This document shows, in pieces, positions 26,371-37,519 of a stretch of 64,000 nucleotides of DNA; within the stretch, counting starts at the first letter, position 1; every line of letters begins with the position of its first letter. Below the pieces are notes generated by a model, which had not been told where the DNA came from, searched no databases, and saw only the letters and a list, made by a program, of their open reading frames with translations. Source of the DNA: Hermodice carunculata. Its lineage: Eukaryota; Annelida; Polychaeta; Eunicida; Amphinomidae. The DNA lies in assembly GCA_964020975.1 (NCBI GenBank), contig OZ026616.1, positions 83,576,268-83,640,267 on the forward strand, written 5' to 3'. A program made the position numbers and the translations under genes.

Positions 26371-26484
26371 CGCCATGCTCTGCTGTGGTACACGAGATTT
26401 GGCCACCGAAGCATGCTGTGTACCATGAAGGCTGAACTTGAGCTGAGTGGTAGGCAGCTTGCTGTGTACCACAGCAGAGCATGG
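26371..26484. repeat. 21-bp perfect inverted repeat with 70-bp loop
   Basis: Bases 26373-26393 are exactly complementary to 26464-26484 (right arm starts GTGTACCACAGCAGAGCATG). The loop also holds a third partial copy near GCTGTGTACCATG. Confidence 0.9.
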
Positions 26485-26665
26485 CATGGCGATATGATCT
26501 CATATCCAAGGCAAGTAGTTGGCATAAAAAAAACAATAAACGAACAACAACAAATGCTGCTCTTTTGGAAGATAAATACCCTTCAATACCAAAATGTCAC
26601 TTGTTCGCCTTTGCCTTTGTTTTTGGCTGCTAGAAGATGAAAACGAGGCTACCGTTGAACACAAC

Positions 26666-26716
26666 TTTCGTATACCATGGTGTGACGTGTTGCAACACAC
26701 ACCATGGTATACGAAA
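26666..26716. repeat. 19-bp perfect hairpin with 13-nt loop
   Basis: The left arm is TTTCGTATACCATGGTGTG and the right arm is its exact reverse complement. The centre contains GTGTTGCAACAC, itself a perfect palindrome. It sits in the last sarcoglycan intron. Confidence 0.95.
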
Positions 26717-27844
26717 TATGGATCAGGCCTTTTAACTAATCAGTGTGCTCTATTTGCCTTGATTATAAGATAAAGAAGCATGGAACCTGTCCAACTAGAC
26801 CCAGCTAAATTTGAACAATATGTACATGCACTTACACTGGATGGAGTTATGAATTTGTCCATACAGTTCATGAAAAGATGTATCTTTGTGCATCATACAT
26901 GTACAGCACTGATGAGATAGCTGCATGCTCATGCTGGTAATCTTGTTCTTAGTTTCCATATGCAAGGAATCAAAAATTGTTCATATCTCTGAATCACTGG
27001 AGCCTTTCATGATGCATCAGTTACTGAAATAAGCATTCAGTATTAACTTATGCTTTTTGGAGTTAGAAACCAGAAATTCTACTATCTTTACCATTTTTAC
27101 AATTCAGTTCAAGCAATCAAACAAAACAAAACAAAAATAAACTAACAAAACAAAAATAATTAGTATGATGCAATAAATGTGATGGTGCCTTTACATGACT
27201 GCTTTAAAACAACATAGGACACTGTGAATAACCCCTGGCAGATAAATGAGCTACCAAAAACAAAGAGTAAATAATCTCACAAATAATCAATGAAGATGCT
27301 TTTATGTTTGCTTTATGCATCCAAATTGGAATTGCTGGCAACCTTTAGCTGGTTCCAAGAATATTGCCTGGATATGACCTGGTATGCAGCAGTAGGGTAC
27401 ATTGGAATTTATTCCCCAAAAGCCTTCTGTTTTTCTTTCTTGAGGCAGCCAGCTAATGCTAGAGGAGGTGGGGGTTGGGAGGGAAACCACCTACATGTAC
27501 CTGAAACCCACTTTTCGGGGCCAATATGCTTTTTACAGAGACATATATCAAATGCATGGAACTCTGCCTGCTCTAAGAGTACAGTTTTCTAATGATGCTC
27601 TCATCAAATCTTATATTCCCCTAAATGAAGGTTTCCCTAATTAAACTAAAGACATCTACATGTAAATGTAAGTATGGCTTGGTCTGCAAGTCTCCTCAGA
27701 CTATCATGACTAAGATCAAGGGCACAATAAGTCCAAGGTCGACACTTGAATTGATAACAACCCTTCCCTCATCTTTGCATTGATAAGTACATTGTTAAGG
27801 TGAGTGGATGAGGGGTTGCAGAAGTCTACCCTTCCCTCACGCTG

Positions 27845-28258
27845 TTGTGTCACAAAATCACAGTGAAAATTGAAAGTGATCATATAATATGGATGTGCTG
27901 CACATACAAAACTCATTGGGCAAACAGTAAGATGTTTGGCTGGGAGGGAAGGCCTTGGTTCCAGTTGTTAACAGTTATGAACAACTGCCTGATGGCACTG
28001 CAGCCATTGGAAAACAGAAGTAGGGGAATCCTACAGTATGCTCTACATCAGATCCACTGCCTATACATGTAGGAAAATACCCATGAACGATGTCATGATG
28101 AGTGGATAAGCCATTAGCAGCATTTTTGGAAGGCAAGAATTTCTTCCTCACAAGAGGGCCTTTCCTCTCACCCAACCATTTGTTTGCCCTATAAACTCTG
28201 CGCCTGCTCTCCATACATAGAACACTAGCACATTCAATTTTCACTGTGATTTTAGGGT
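27845..28258. repeat. Inverted repeat with arms of about 125 bp
   Basis: Left arm AAAATCACAGTGAAAATTGA, GGGCAAACAG, GGGAAGGCC is mirrored on the minus strand from 28255 as AAAATCACAGTGAAAATTGA, GGGCAAACAAATGG, GGAAAGGCC. The spacer is about 150 bp. Both arms encode a similar peptide, KITVKIE, outward on opposite strands. Confidence 0.7.
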
Positions 28259-28299
28259 AGAACAACCTGAGCGAAATACTTCTTTAAAGCTAAAAGCAT

Positions 28300-30373
28300 A
28301 TGATGAAAGAAAAGTTTGTCACAGCATCATTTATGTCCAAATGTGTATAATACTGCTTTTAACCATGGCACTTAGAAATTGGATGGTAAGATAAATCAAA
28401 ATTTACATGGGACAGAGATCACATCATGAGCAAATCACTTTAAATGTTTTCCCCAAGAGTTGGCATCATGGAAATACATAATGGATTATGCTGACCAACA
28501 AACACATGCAAACATACTGTTTCAATGCATTCTATGACCACAGTTGTCAAGATATGCAAAAGTCAATATAGAATCAACAGGGTCTCTAAAACTACATGTA
28601 CTTGAATTCCATGGTCATATCTACCATCTAAAATGGGTCAACACACTTTTCCACGTTGGAGAACTTACTGTGCTGAAAATTAAATTACAAATTTGATCTC
28701 TCTTTTGACATTTTAGTTGTTCCAATCAATCAATAACCGGTAGTGCTCCAGCAGGCATTGAAATGGAGATATTTGGCTTGAGAAGATGTCAAAACATACA
28801 CGTATTATACTGAATGCATGTTTAGTTGCTGTTTTGTGTCCAAGAATAGAGAAAATTAAAATGAAAATCTTTAAATTAGGCCTTCCTGTGGTTGCTAGGA
28901 TTTCGATGGACTGGTGTGTACATGTACATACTGTAACTTGCACTACTGAAAAATTGTTTTCACTGATCCTGACAGGTAGAAACATACCTAAATGTCAGCT
29001 CACATAATTTACATTCTTATCATGCTTATATAACAAATAAAATGATAAGGTGTAAAACCAAGACATTATTTCTTGCACCAAAACAAACCATTGTGAATTT
29101 TCTATCTGGCAGCACCTATAGCAAAGCATTATGAGAATATTTCTTCCAACACATTTTTCATGTGGAAAAAAATATATATGTGCAAACATACACATATAAA
29201 AACATAACAGTAAGCCACACAAAAAGACAATGTGCATTCTTGGGGCTTCATGCTGTGAAAAAGATAGTTATAATGACGGCCCAATGTCAAACAATGAAAA
29301 CAATGCCAGCAAGCATCTAGACAAAACCAACATGTTACAGGACAGACTTACACCTATATCAAATACATCCGTGGGCAGACAGGTCAGCTGAGACAAAATA
29401 CAGATTCTGGAGAGTCAGTATATAGCATGTACAACACTGCCACTTATACATACAAACAAATACAATCACCAAATCATTGGAAATTAATCATTAGAACTTC
29501 ACTTTAAATGAATTATTAGAAAAAATTTTTAAGTAATTTTTCGTGATAAATCAAAAACTAATTATTAGAAATGAAGAAAGCTAGGCAAAGCACACAAAAA
29601 TATAATTCATATGGCTATATATAATACATGTACACTGTACATGTATTATAAAGTTTTGTAAACTATAAAATCATTGTCAAGTTTAATTAAAGTTATGTTT
29701 CCCACACTCTTTTAAAAATTGGCTAAATATGTGTTGGATATAATACACACCATGCAGAAGCAAACTTTGTGATTCCTCACTTGTTTCTAAAAATTAATTC
29801 CACCAGCAAGCAATTACTTATACAAAAACCCTGTATTTCAGGGTTGTTTTTTTTTTTTAAATCTACTTTTCAGCTGTTTTTAATCTTTTGATCTACCTTA
29901 CAAAATGTTTGTTTATAAAGGGTAGGCAGTCAGTACTGGTTCTTGTTCAGCCAAACACTCAAAGCCAAGTGATAAAACTGAAATGATTTTAGAAATTTCA
30001 GAGCAAGTGGTTTCATCAAAACCTGAAATCTGCACTAAAAAAACTTTGCCTTACAAAACACTTCCCAATACAATATACATGTATAAGTGCACACACTGAT
30101 ATGCTTACGCAAAAGATTAAAAGATAAAATTGGTAAGTTTATCGATCTGTCTCAATATGGAGCCATCCAGACAGAGATTTCCTAACAGAAGCATGATTAC
30201 TGATATAGCAGATTTTTCCTGAAAATCATTGGAAGTCAGCTCTCTAGTAACTTGATTTTTTCCACAAAGTATTGAGTTAAAAATCAGTCAGTCTACCATC
30301 TAAATTAGAGCTTATTTGCTGTGGATTTATAGGCACTGTGAGCTGCCAGAGTAAAGTTATTGATGTCACTTAC
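28300..30373. other. Intron sequence without recognisable features
   Basis: AT-rich part of the 9.3-kb last sarcoglycan intron. A perfect 13-bp palindrome (ATAATACATGTAC, 3-nt loop) is at 29621-29649. No coding or repeat family was recognised. Confidence 0.5.
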
Positions 30374-30460
30374 ATATGGGAAGCCTCTGTGCCAGTCTGA
30401 TAAGTGGGGGGCAACCTGTATGGTGGTGGTGCCTGCTGACTGCCACCATCAGACTCACTC
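30374..30460 (-). CDS. SGCE/SGCA: Sarcoglycan-like, PPxY-bearing exon
   Basis: The 87-nt exon lies between acceptor TGTGTATTTCAG and donor GTAAGT and is phase 2 at both ends. After completing an Arg codon it reads SESDGGSQQAPPPYRLPPTY then QTGTEASH. Two PPxY motifs (PPPY and PPTY) lie six residues apart. PPxY is the classical ligand of WW domains, as in the dystrophin-dystroglycan contact. The human epsilon-sarcoglycan tail, as I recall it, has no PPxY. A 431-bp hairpin element begins only about 41 bp upstream of the acceptor. Confidence 0.75.
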
Positions 30461-30501
30461 CTGAAATACACACAACACAAACACATCAACAGAGCAACAA
30501 T

Positions 30502-30932
30502 TAAGAAATGAGGGTAAATTTTGTGTGTGTAATGGCATAATGACACGTGTGATTGAAGCTGACATTGTGGGCGCGGCGCAGGCCAGTGCGCCTCTCCCGA
30601 TGCCAGCTTCAATCACCCGCCTCATTATGCCATAACACACACATAAGTGACCCTCATTGCTTGTATTTACATTTCCCTCTTAATTTTTCTGCTCAATTAC
30701 ACGAAATTTAGAAACTTAATACATAGAATTAAGAGAAATGACCAAAAACTTATTTGCCGGGCATGTTCAAGAGTTAACTTCCGGAAACCCAGGTAGGCGT
30801 AGCTTATTTGAATGTGGGCAGGACACATGTATTATGGTTCCATAACATACAAGGCTCATGTGTTATGGTCTCATAGCACACCAGGCTCTCTCCTATACTT
30901 GCAATGTTAAAAGTTAGATTGAATGTAAATAT
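30502..30932 (+). mobile_element. 431-bp hairpin element, copy 2
   Basis: Partner of 14998-15428. The hairpin portion is 30508-30657. A 6-bp target duplication AACAAT flanks it at 30496-30501 and 30933-30938, which fixes both ends. It is inserted in the sarcoglycan intron, close to the acceptor of the PPxY exon. Confidence 0.9.
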
Positions 30933-31975
30933 AACAATATGGCATCTTCTGCCAATTTCCTAACATTTACATCCACTGTCAAGGAATGAAATAAAACTGC
31001 ACCATTAAAGCTACACACTAGAGCCAGGGCTCAACTTCTGCTGCCCAGAGGCAGTCAATGCCCCACAAGACAGACTCTGGCTGCTAAATCATAACCTGAA
31101 AGGACGCAGAGATGCCTGATTTTTGGGCAGGAGTTTAAACATTTGGGGCATTGTAAACTACATGTATAAGTTGATCATCACACTTTTGGGTGTTCAGTGG
31201 TTCTCTGGAATTTTTCCAACTTTGAGGCCTGTAGGCAGAACATGCAATCTTTCGATAAAATAGCATGGTTATTTTTTAATTCCTTTTACTTATAACTAAA
31301 CTAGTGTGTTCTTTTTACAGGTGGTAAAACATTTAAAGACTCTGGTCAGTGTTTAGGCTGTCTGGCAAGTGATACAAAACCTCAAAAATGTACTGTGCTT
31401 TAGTTCTTAAGAGTTCCAAGTGCTGGCATTAGCAACCAATATCCAAGAAAACCTGGATAAATCCAATGTTTTGTATTTGCTTAACTGTCCACAGAGGGAG
31501 GGACAGAAGTGAAGTGAAGTGAGAATGGGTTCAATAACATCACAGCAGCCAGTCAGCATAAGTTTACCTGAGATACTACATTAATAAATAAAGGGTTCCT
31601 GTGCTTTCTATGCCTGTTGTATGCCCATTTGATTAGACACGAGATCATGGCAAGGTCAGGTAGTCATGCTTTATAACATATCCTCACGGAAATTTTCTCT
31701 TTTTGTGAGCGACTGATACATAGCACATTGACTGCAGACAACACATTTAATTATGTGTCTGGTCTATAGGGGGTACTACACCTGATACCTTTAGCAAGAA
31801 AGTGCAATGAGGAGAAAGCCCTGAAAACTTTTCCTGTTGCACAGTTAAGATAAGTTCACAAATTAAAACCCGTTTTGGATACATTCTGATGCAAATGATG
31901 GACATTATTGTTCATCAAAGTTGGCATCCTTCAATACATAAATTTACAATAACCTAGAACTGGATCAAAATTTAC

Positions 31976-32149
31976 CTTGGTGGGGGTGTGGGAGTGGGAT
32001 GCAGTCTTGGAGTTCGAGGGGTGTTGACCTGGCTGCTTGGCTGGGTAGCAGGTGATCCACGGAGAGGTGGTGGTGCACTGCGACGATGAGACATGTAGCG
32101 CAAGTTTGTTGTTGCTCTTTTTATGGAGCTGAACTGCACCAGTTGTTGC
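31976..32149 (-). CDS. SGCE/SGCA: Sarcoglycan-like, juxtamembrane and proline-rich tail exon
   Basis: The 174-nt exon has acceptor GGATATGTTCCAG and donor GTAAAT and is phase 2 at both ends. After a split Glu it reads QQLVQFSSIKRATTNLRYMS, which parallels human epsilon-sarcoglycan (recalled as [20 protein letters not shown]). It continues HRRSAPPPLRGSP and ends RLHPTPTPPP, with the next codon Arg across the junction giving PTPPPR, a class II SH3-ligand form (PxxPxR). The second half is not conserved in vertebrates as I recall them. Other frames of this exon are open but break the splice phase. Confidence 0.85.
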
Positions 32150-32499
32150 CTGGAACATATCCAAACACAATTACAGTAAAACCATGTAGATAAATGTAAT
32201 TTTGGTCCTTTCTTTTACACAGTAGGTTATTTAACTTTTGTTCATTGAAGATCACCTTATGTTTACTTGTCTTAATAATCACATTTTTAATTATACATTT
32301 GATCCCACATTCAATAAAATATCATGCATTCTCCCATTTGAATTAAGACAGTGCCGTTCTGATGTTACTTTGACATTGAGTTCCTCTGCTTACATTTTTC
32401 CCTTTAACCTTTCTTAAATTTCAACATACATGAGGGCATCCATTTCTGTATCTTGTGCATGTGGCAGAATTCAATGCAAGTAAAGCCATTTCTCCATGT

Positions 32500-33360
32500 C
32501 ATTGTCATATTTATTGGACTCCGCAACTGATATTATATCAATAAGGTACTGTCATACTCATTGGACACCACCAATACCACCATACTACTGAGGTACATGT
32601 ACTGTCATGCTTAATGAACGCCACCATCAATATGCCAATACACCATTGTCTACCTACTGCATCCCACCACTGCAACTGTACTGATAGGACACTGTCACAC
32701 TAACTGGATCCCACCACTGCCACCATTGCAGTGAGGCCCTCTGTTGTACTTATCAGATCACACTTAGTGGATCCCACTACTGCCACCATGCCATTGAGGC
32801 CCTCTGTTGTACTTCTCGGATCGCAAGACTGACATCACATCAGTAAGGCATTCTTGTAATTAATTCATCCCACCACTGATACCATTCCAACAAGTCAATG
32901 TCATTCTTGATCTAACCCAACCTTAGCATTACGCCATTCAGAATTGTCATGCTTATTGCATCTCACCCTTGCCATCATGTGAGTGGTATGTCATCATACT
33001 AACGGGAACTAAAAATTACCACCACACCACTATGACACTATGATAATAATGATTGGATCACTACTGACACCATTACTAGGAGTATTTTGTAAAGTTATCT
33101 TTGATGAATACCGATCTACATACAATCTTCTTGGGTTGCTCTAAACAATACCACCACACTAATATGGCACTGTCGTAATAACTGGATCCCGCTGCTGACA
33201 CCATCAATAACACAGTGAGTACTTCACACAGTTGTCTTTGGTAAAGACCAGTATAAGTACAATCTTCCCGGCTTGCTCTAAACAGTACCACCACACTAAA
33301 ATGGTACTGTCACAATAACTGGATCCCACTGCTGACACAAGCAATAAAACAGAGAGTGGT
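32500..33360. repeat. Degenerate intronic minisatellite, ACTGGATCCCACCACTGCCA type
   Basis: Variants of CTGGATCCCAC, CTGCCACCAT and GTGAGGCCCTCTGTTGTACT recur at about 60-65 bp. Near 33054-33340 a longer unit of about 130-140 bp (with CTTGCTCTAAACAGTACCAC) is duplicated. It fills most of the 1.3-kb intron between the microexon and the proline-rich exon. Confidence 0.75.
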
Positions 33361-33478
33361 TTGTACAGGTGTTTTTGGCAGTCAAATGAGAGTGAAATGT
33401 GATACTGGAGTACACCTGTAGACTTTCAGAAAGAACTAGATCAGCAGACAAAGGGTTAAGATTATATTAGGTACTCAC

Positions 33479-33505
33479 TCAGGTGTCAGTCTGTCTCGCT
33501 TGTCC
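33479..33505 (-). CDS. SGCE/SGCA: Sarcoglycan-like, 27-nt microexon
   Basis: The exon is bounded by acceptor ATATACTTTCAG and donor GTGAGT, phase 2 on both sides. It completes the Val of the preceding exon and reads DKRDRLTP plus two bases of Glu, directly matching the human segment recalled as VEKRNMQTPD just inside the membrane. At nine codons it is short enough to be skipped or to need help from splicing enhancers. Skipping would keep frame. Confidence 0.85.
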   Translation of the reverse strand, partial: GQARQTDT

Positions 33506-33756
33506 CTGAAAGTATATAGTTATCATGGTTACAAGCAATGCATTCACATGTGTATACACCATAAAATATATCCACAGATTATGTTTAATCTCTTGGACTG
33601 GTCTTACATAACTTCAATCATGAAAGAATTACTTTTTCATACTTAGGTACCAAAACTAAATTATATTTTGCAGCATCAAGTTCTTAGATCAAATGTTTGT
33701 ATGGCAACTCGGCCAGGTTATCACTTAGGCATGAATATTACCACTGGGAAATATTA

Positions 33757-33759
<3 letters not shown>

Positions 33760-33843
<84 letters not shown>
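33760..33843. repeat. (TA)n microsatellite
   Basis: About 41 TA units in the sarcoglycan intron, some 255 bp upstream (in gene direction) of the microexon. Confidence 0.98.
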
Positions 33844-33845
<2 letters not shown>

Positions 33846-34500
33846 CAATGCAAATGATTCCCAAAGACTTCTGCATCTCATAAACAAAAGGTATATCTGA
33901 GAAAGTTGGGCTGTATAAGTTCAACTTGGTGATTTATTTTGAAGAAAATGGAGTATGCTTTTAACAGATTTTACCCAGGAAGCTTGTTTGAATAAGTCAC
34001 TATGATGTCAAACATCATTTCCTCCTACTGATAGGTCCTCAATGAATGTCATACAGCAAGCAGCAGTCTTCGTTAAATAATAAATGAATTGTCTCCAACA
34101 GAGGATTAAGTATAATGTCAATAAGTTCCTGGTTGCTTAATGATGATGTGATCCAATTGCTAACACACGAGCCATGCACAGCAGACTTGTTATTAACTCT
34201 TTTCCTGTGAGGCATGAGTACCTTTGTCCTCGCACATATCATCTTGCTTGTTCCAGATTCAAACTCCTCATGAAGAGCCCTTTCAGCCAAGTACCACCAT
34301 GCCAACTCTCAGATAAGTACATGTAGTTTCAGCCAAAGAGAATAGCTTGGATCAACAGCTTTCTTCAGTGCTCTTTGTAAAGTGTGTCAAGGAAGCCTGT
34401 TGACTCAGTCTAATGTGGGGCTTTAACTCTTTCAGTGCCAAGTTGGGGGCTGAGTCAACTGATTTCCTCAGTGTGCTTTGGCCATGCCAAAGACAGCCCT

Positions 34501-34671
34501 TGACCCGAGTCATTATATTCTCTGGAACCATAGGCATGCTGGCACTGGAATGAAAGGTCATCTCACAAGGAACATGAGTCTACCCCTTGACCCAGGCCAT
34601 TATATTCTCTGGAACTACAGGCATGCTGGTACTGGAATGAAAGGTCTTTTCACAAGGAACATAAATCCAGC
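34501..34671. repeat. Tandem duplication of about 87 bp
   Basis: Two copies share CATTATATTCTCTGGAAC, AGGCATGCTGG, ACTGGAATGAAAGGTC and TCACAAGGAACAT. Confidence 0.9.
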
Positions 34672-35209
34672 ATCCTCATTATAATTGAGAGCAGTTTGTC
34701 TTTAGTAGTTGGACTTAAGTCACAGTTGGCATTGAAAAAGTAAACATTTAAACTCTTACAAATGCTAATGAAAAATTTCTCTGAAAAAGACAATGCAGTT
34801 AAAGGTGAAAATATTATTACTATTGTAAAGTTTTGTTTGGGAGAATTGTTTACCTGTTGATGAGAAGAGCTGACTTTGCTGGCAGGCCCAATACAATCTC
34901 ATAACAATTAAAGATGTACATGTAATTATTTACATGTATGTACATACTTTACACACATGAAGAGTTGAAAAGTTGACATTAGTCTGAAAAATCTGATATC
35001 ATGGCACAGGACAAGTTTACCATTACCAAGGAATGCAACTATTTACAGAAAAATCATTGCATCCTATATTTCACAAAAGAAATCTTTCAAATGACCTTGT
35101 GCCTCAAAAATTGTGGGCTATTTACAGAACCAAGTTCACTAATGTAGCCCTGTGACTTTGGAAATGAGGTCAATGTCATCAATACAGAATCCTGGAAGAT
35201 GCTTGACAT

Positions 35210-36803
35210 GATTCAGATTCAGATTCAGATTGCCTTTATTCAACCAATAAAATTCATATTACAAAATATAAATACATGATATAAGAGGTCAGGGAGACCC
35301 ACGTTATGACAAAAAGATGTCGCTCACACATGAGCCACCCTATTAAAGGTAAGAATGTATAGTTTTAATATACATGTAACAAGATTTGATAATAATGATT
35401 TATGTATAAAAATATAGGTAAATGGCAGGCTGAACATCTGAGAAAGTAAAAAGAGACGAAATAGAGAAAAAAGCTTCTGTGTCGATTCCATTGAAATTAG
35501 TAATTACATACATATGTGGCTGTAATAAAGGATGTGGTACATACTATGAGATAAATTTGCAATTATTAATTATTTCTCTGACACACATAACAGTTTATAT
35601 TTGAGCATACAAATTGAAAGCTCCTTAAAAATTCATTTTTAACATAGATACCAAAACCCTGCAAGCTGTGAGTGTGAAATTTATCTGTGATATTTTTTGC
35701 AGTACTATTTACTACCACAGGGATATCATATTTCAAGCTTTGTTTAGCTAGAGTAGTATTGACTCTATTTAAAATAATTTACCACTCCCTCTTGTACTAT
35801 GAATGTGGGCGTCTTGCCTTGATTTAAAGGGAAGTGATAAAAGTTTGCTTGGAAGGTTTTTATTTGTGAATTTATGATAAAATTTTAGCTTCATTTGAGT
35901 AAAGATGTCATTTCCTTTCAGTAATTTTAACTCTTTAAACAGTGGATCGGTGTGGGCATTATATTTACTACATGTTATCCATCTTAGAGCTTTCTTTTGC
36001 ATTTTTTCTATTCTATTCAGTTTGAACCCCCAATTTAAAATTCCAAAGACAATGTGTGGCAGTATTAACGAATTGTAAATCATTAGCTTTGTATGAGTGG
36101 GCAAAAAATATTTAAGTCTGTTCAAAATTCCAGCTGCCTGGGAAATTTTGTTTGAGATTTTGGTTAGATGATCAGTCCAATTAATATGATGGTCAAGAGT
36201 TAGACCTAAGAACTTAAAACTGTTAACTGCTTCAATACGAATGCCATCCATGAAAACATCAGGTAAGTCTATTTTCTTTCCAATATGGTGGAATACCATA
36301 AATTTTGACTTCTTAATATTTAGAGACAGTTCATTTACTTTCAGCCAGTCATTTATATTTCTCAATTCATCATTGATAAGAATGTTGTGATTCAACATGT
36401 TAAGATTTGTTAATAGAGTGGTGTCGTCAGCATATAGAATAAATTTGAAAATTTGGCTTGCATATGAAAAATCATTCATGTAGATAATAAATAACAGAGG
36501 ACCTAGAATGGATCCTTGTGGAACCCCAGTTTTAATGTCCAAAAGTCCAGATTTGGTTCCATCAAGGTCAACATAATGTTTCCTGTTTGATAGATAGCTT
36601 CTAAGTAGGTTTAGCGAGTTATTATTGACACCATAATATTCAAGTTTTTCCATCAAAATGTCATGATTCAGGGTATCAAAGCCTCTTGATAGGTCTAAGA
36701 ATATACAAAGGGGGCTGTTTCCATTATCCATTTCTTCAATTATTGTACTAATTAATTCTGTTGCGGCAAATTCAGTTGAGTGACCTTTCCTAAATCCATA
36801 CTG
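35210..36803 (-). mobile_element. 5'-truncated CR1/L2-like LINE
   Basis: The minus strand starts mid-polymerase at QYGFRKGHSTE and reads IFLDLSRGFDTLNHDIL (block A), TGVPQGSILGPLLFIIYMND (B), LYADDTTLL (C with both catalytic Asp), LNIKKSKFMVFH and FKFLGLTLDHHINW (later blocks), then KYNAHTDPLF. A single frame change near 35770 precedes the last stretch, which ends CSNINCYVCQRNN at a stop at 35568-35566. The 3' end is a short tandem tail of TCTGAA units at about 35210-35230, typical of this LINE group. It is in the same orientation as the host gene, in its TM-to-microexon intron. Recent enough to keep about 340 codons open. Confidence 0.9.
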
Positions 36804-37110
36804 ACGTCATAAAATAAATCAAATTTACCAATAGAAAGAAATTAAGAATTTATACACAAGGCATAAAGTATATGATGCCTTAATCTGATTCCAAACCACT
36901 ATAAACTGTTCCTGGAGTAAAAACAATCAACATAGACAATAGGGCAAAGTTGAATTAGAACAGTCAGCCACTGGAGTTAAGAGCTAATCTGTGCTGTCTC
37001 CGGATTTGAGAAGGCTCTCAAAATCTCTTTATTCTCTGAAGCTTATCCCAATAATATTAGATTTATCCCAAACCTGCATCCCATTTTTATGAACTTGAGT
37101 GAAAACACAG

Positions 37111-37202
37111 GAGGAGGAGGAGGAGGAGGAGGAGGAGGAGGAGGAGGAGGAGGAGGAGGAGGAGGAGGAGGAGGAGGAGGAGGAGGAGGAGGAGGAGGAG
37201 GA

Positions 37203-37251
<49 letters not shown>
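37111..37251. repeat. Compound trinucleotide repeat (GAG)32(CAG)15
   Basis: On the plus strand 32 GAG units (37111-37206) pass directly into 15 CAG units (37207-37251). In the sense of the sarcoglycan transcript this is (CUG)15 then (CUC)32, starting 62 nt after the donor of the transmembrane exon. Confidence 0.97.
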
Positions 37252-37254
<3 letters not shown>

Positions 37255-37313
37255 TTTACCCACATTTTGGGCACAGGGTGGGCACCAGGAAGCATGTATG
37301 TACATGTACTCAC

Positions 37314-37519
37314 ACTCCTTCCCTGCCAAAGAAGAGCACATAGCTGAGAATGAGGAAGAAGACCACCCCCAGCACACAGGGCAGCACCAGGCATATGACG
37401 AACTCATCTGAAAAATCTCTTCTTCCTATCATGTAGGTTCGTAGGTCCAAGCCATCATCCAGGAAGACCACTGGCTTGACACTTGGTGCTAGAGTCGGTG
37501 GTGGTTCTGTCATATTAAT
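37314..37519 (-). CDS. SGCE/SGCA: Sarcoglycan-like, transmembrane exon
   Basis: The acceptor GTCTACTTTCAG begins a phase-0 exon of 206 nt reading INMTEPPPTLAPSVKPVVFL, then RRDFSDEF, a hydrophobic helix of about 25 residues (from FVICLVLPCVLG to SYVLFF), then GREG and a split Val at donor GTGAGT. Human epsilon-sarcoglycan, as recalled, has SRDYYTDF, a helix ending LILAYIMCC, then RREGVEKRN, so helix end, REGV and exon break correspond. The protein is a single-pass member of the dystrophin-associated sarcoglycan complex of the muscle plasma membrane, with its large ectodomain outside. Only the last part of the ectodomain is in the window. Confidence 0.88.

Noticed and set aside
37087-37407. 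Long poly-Ser/Leu/Glu/Gln open frames
   Set aside because: They are translations of the (GAG)n(CAG)n tract, with real coding only in the sarcoglycan frame of 37314-37519.
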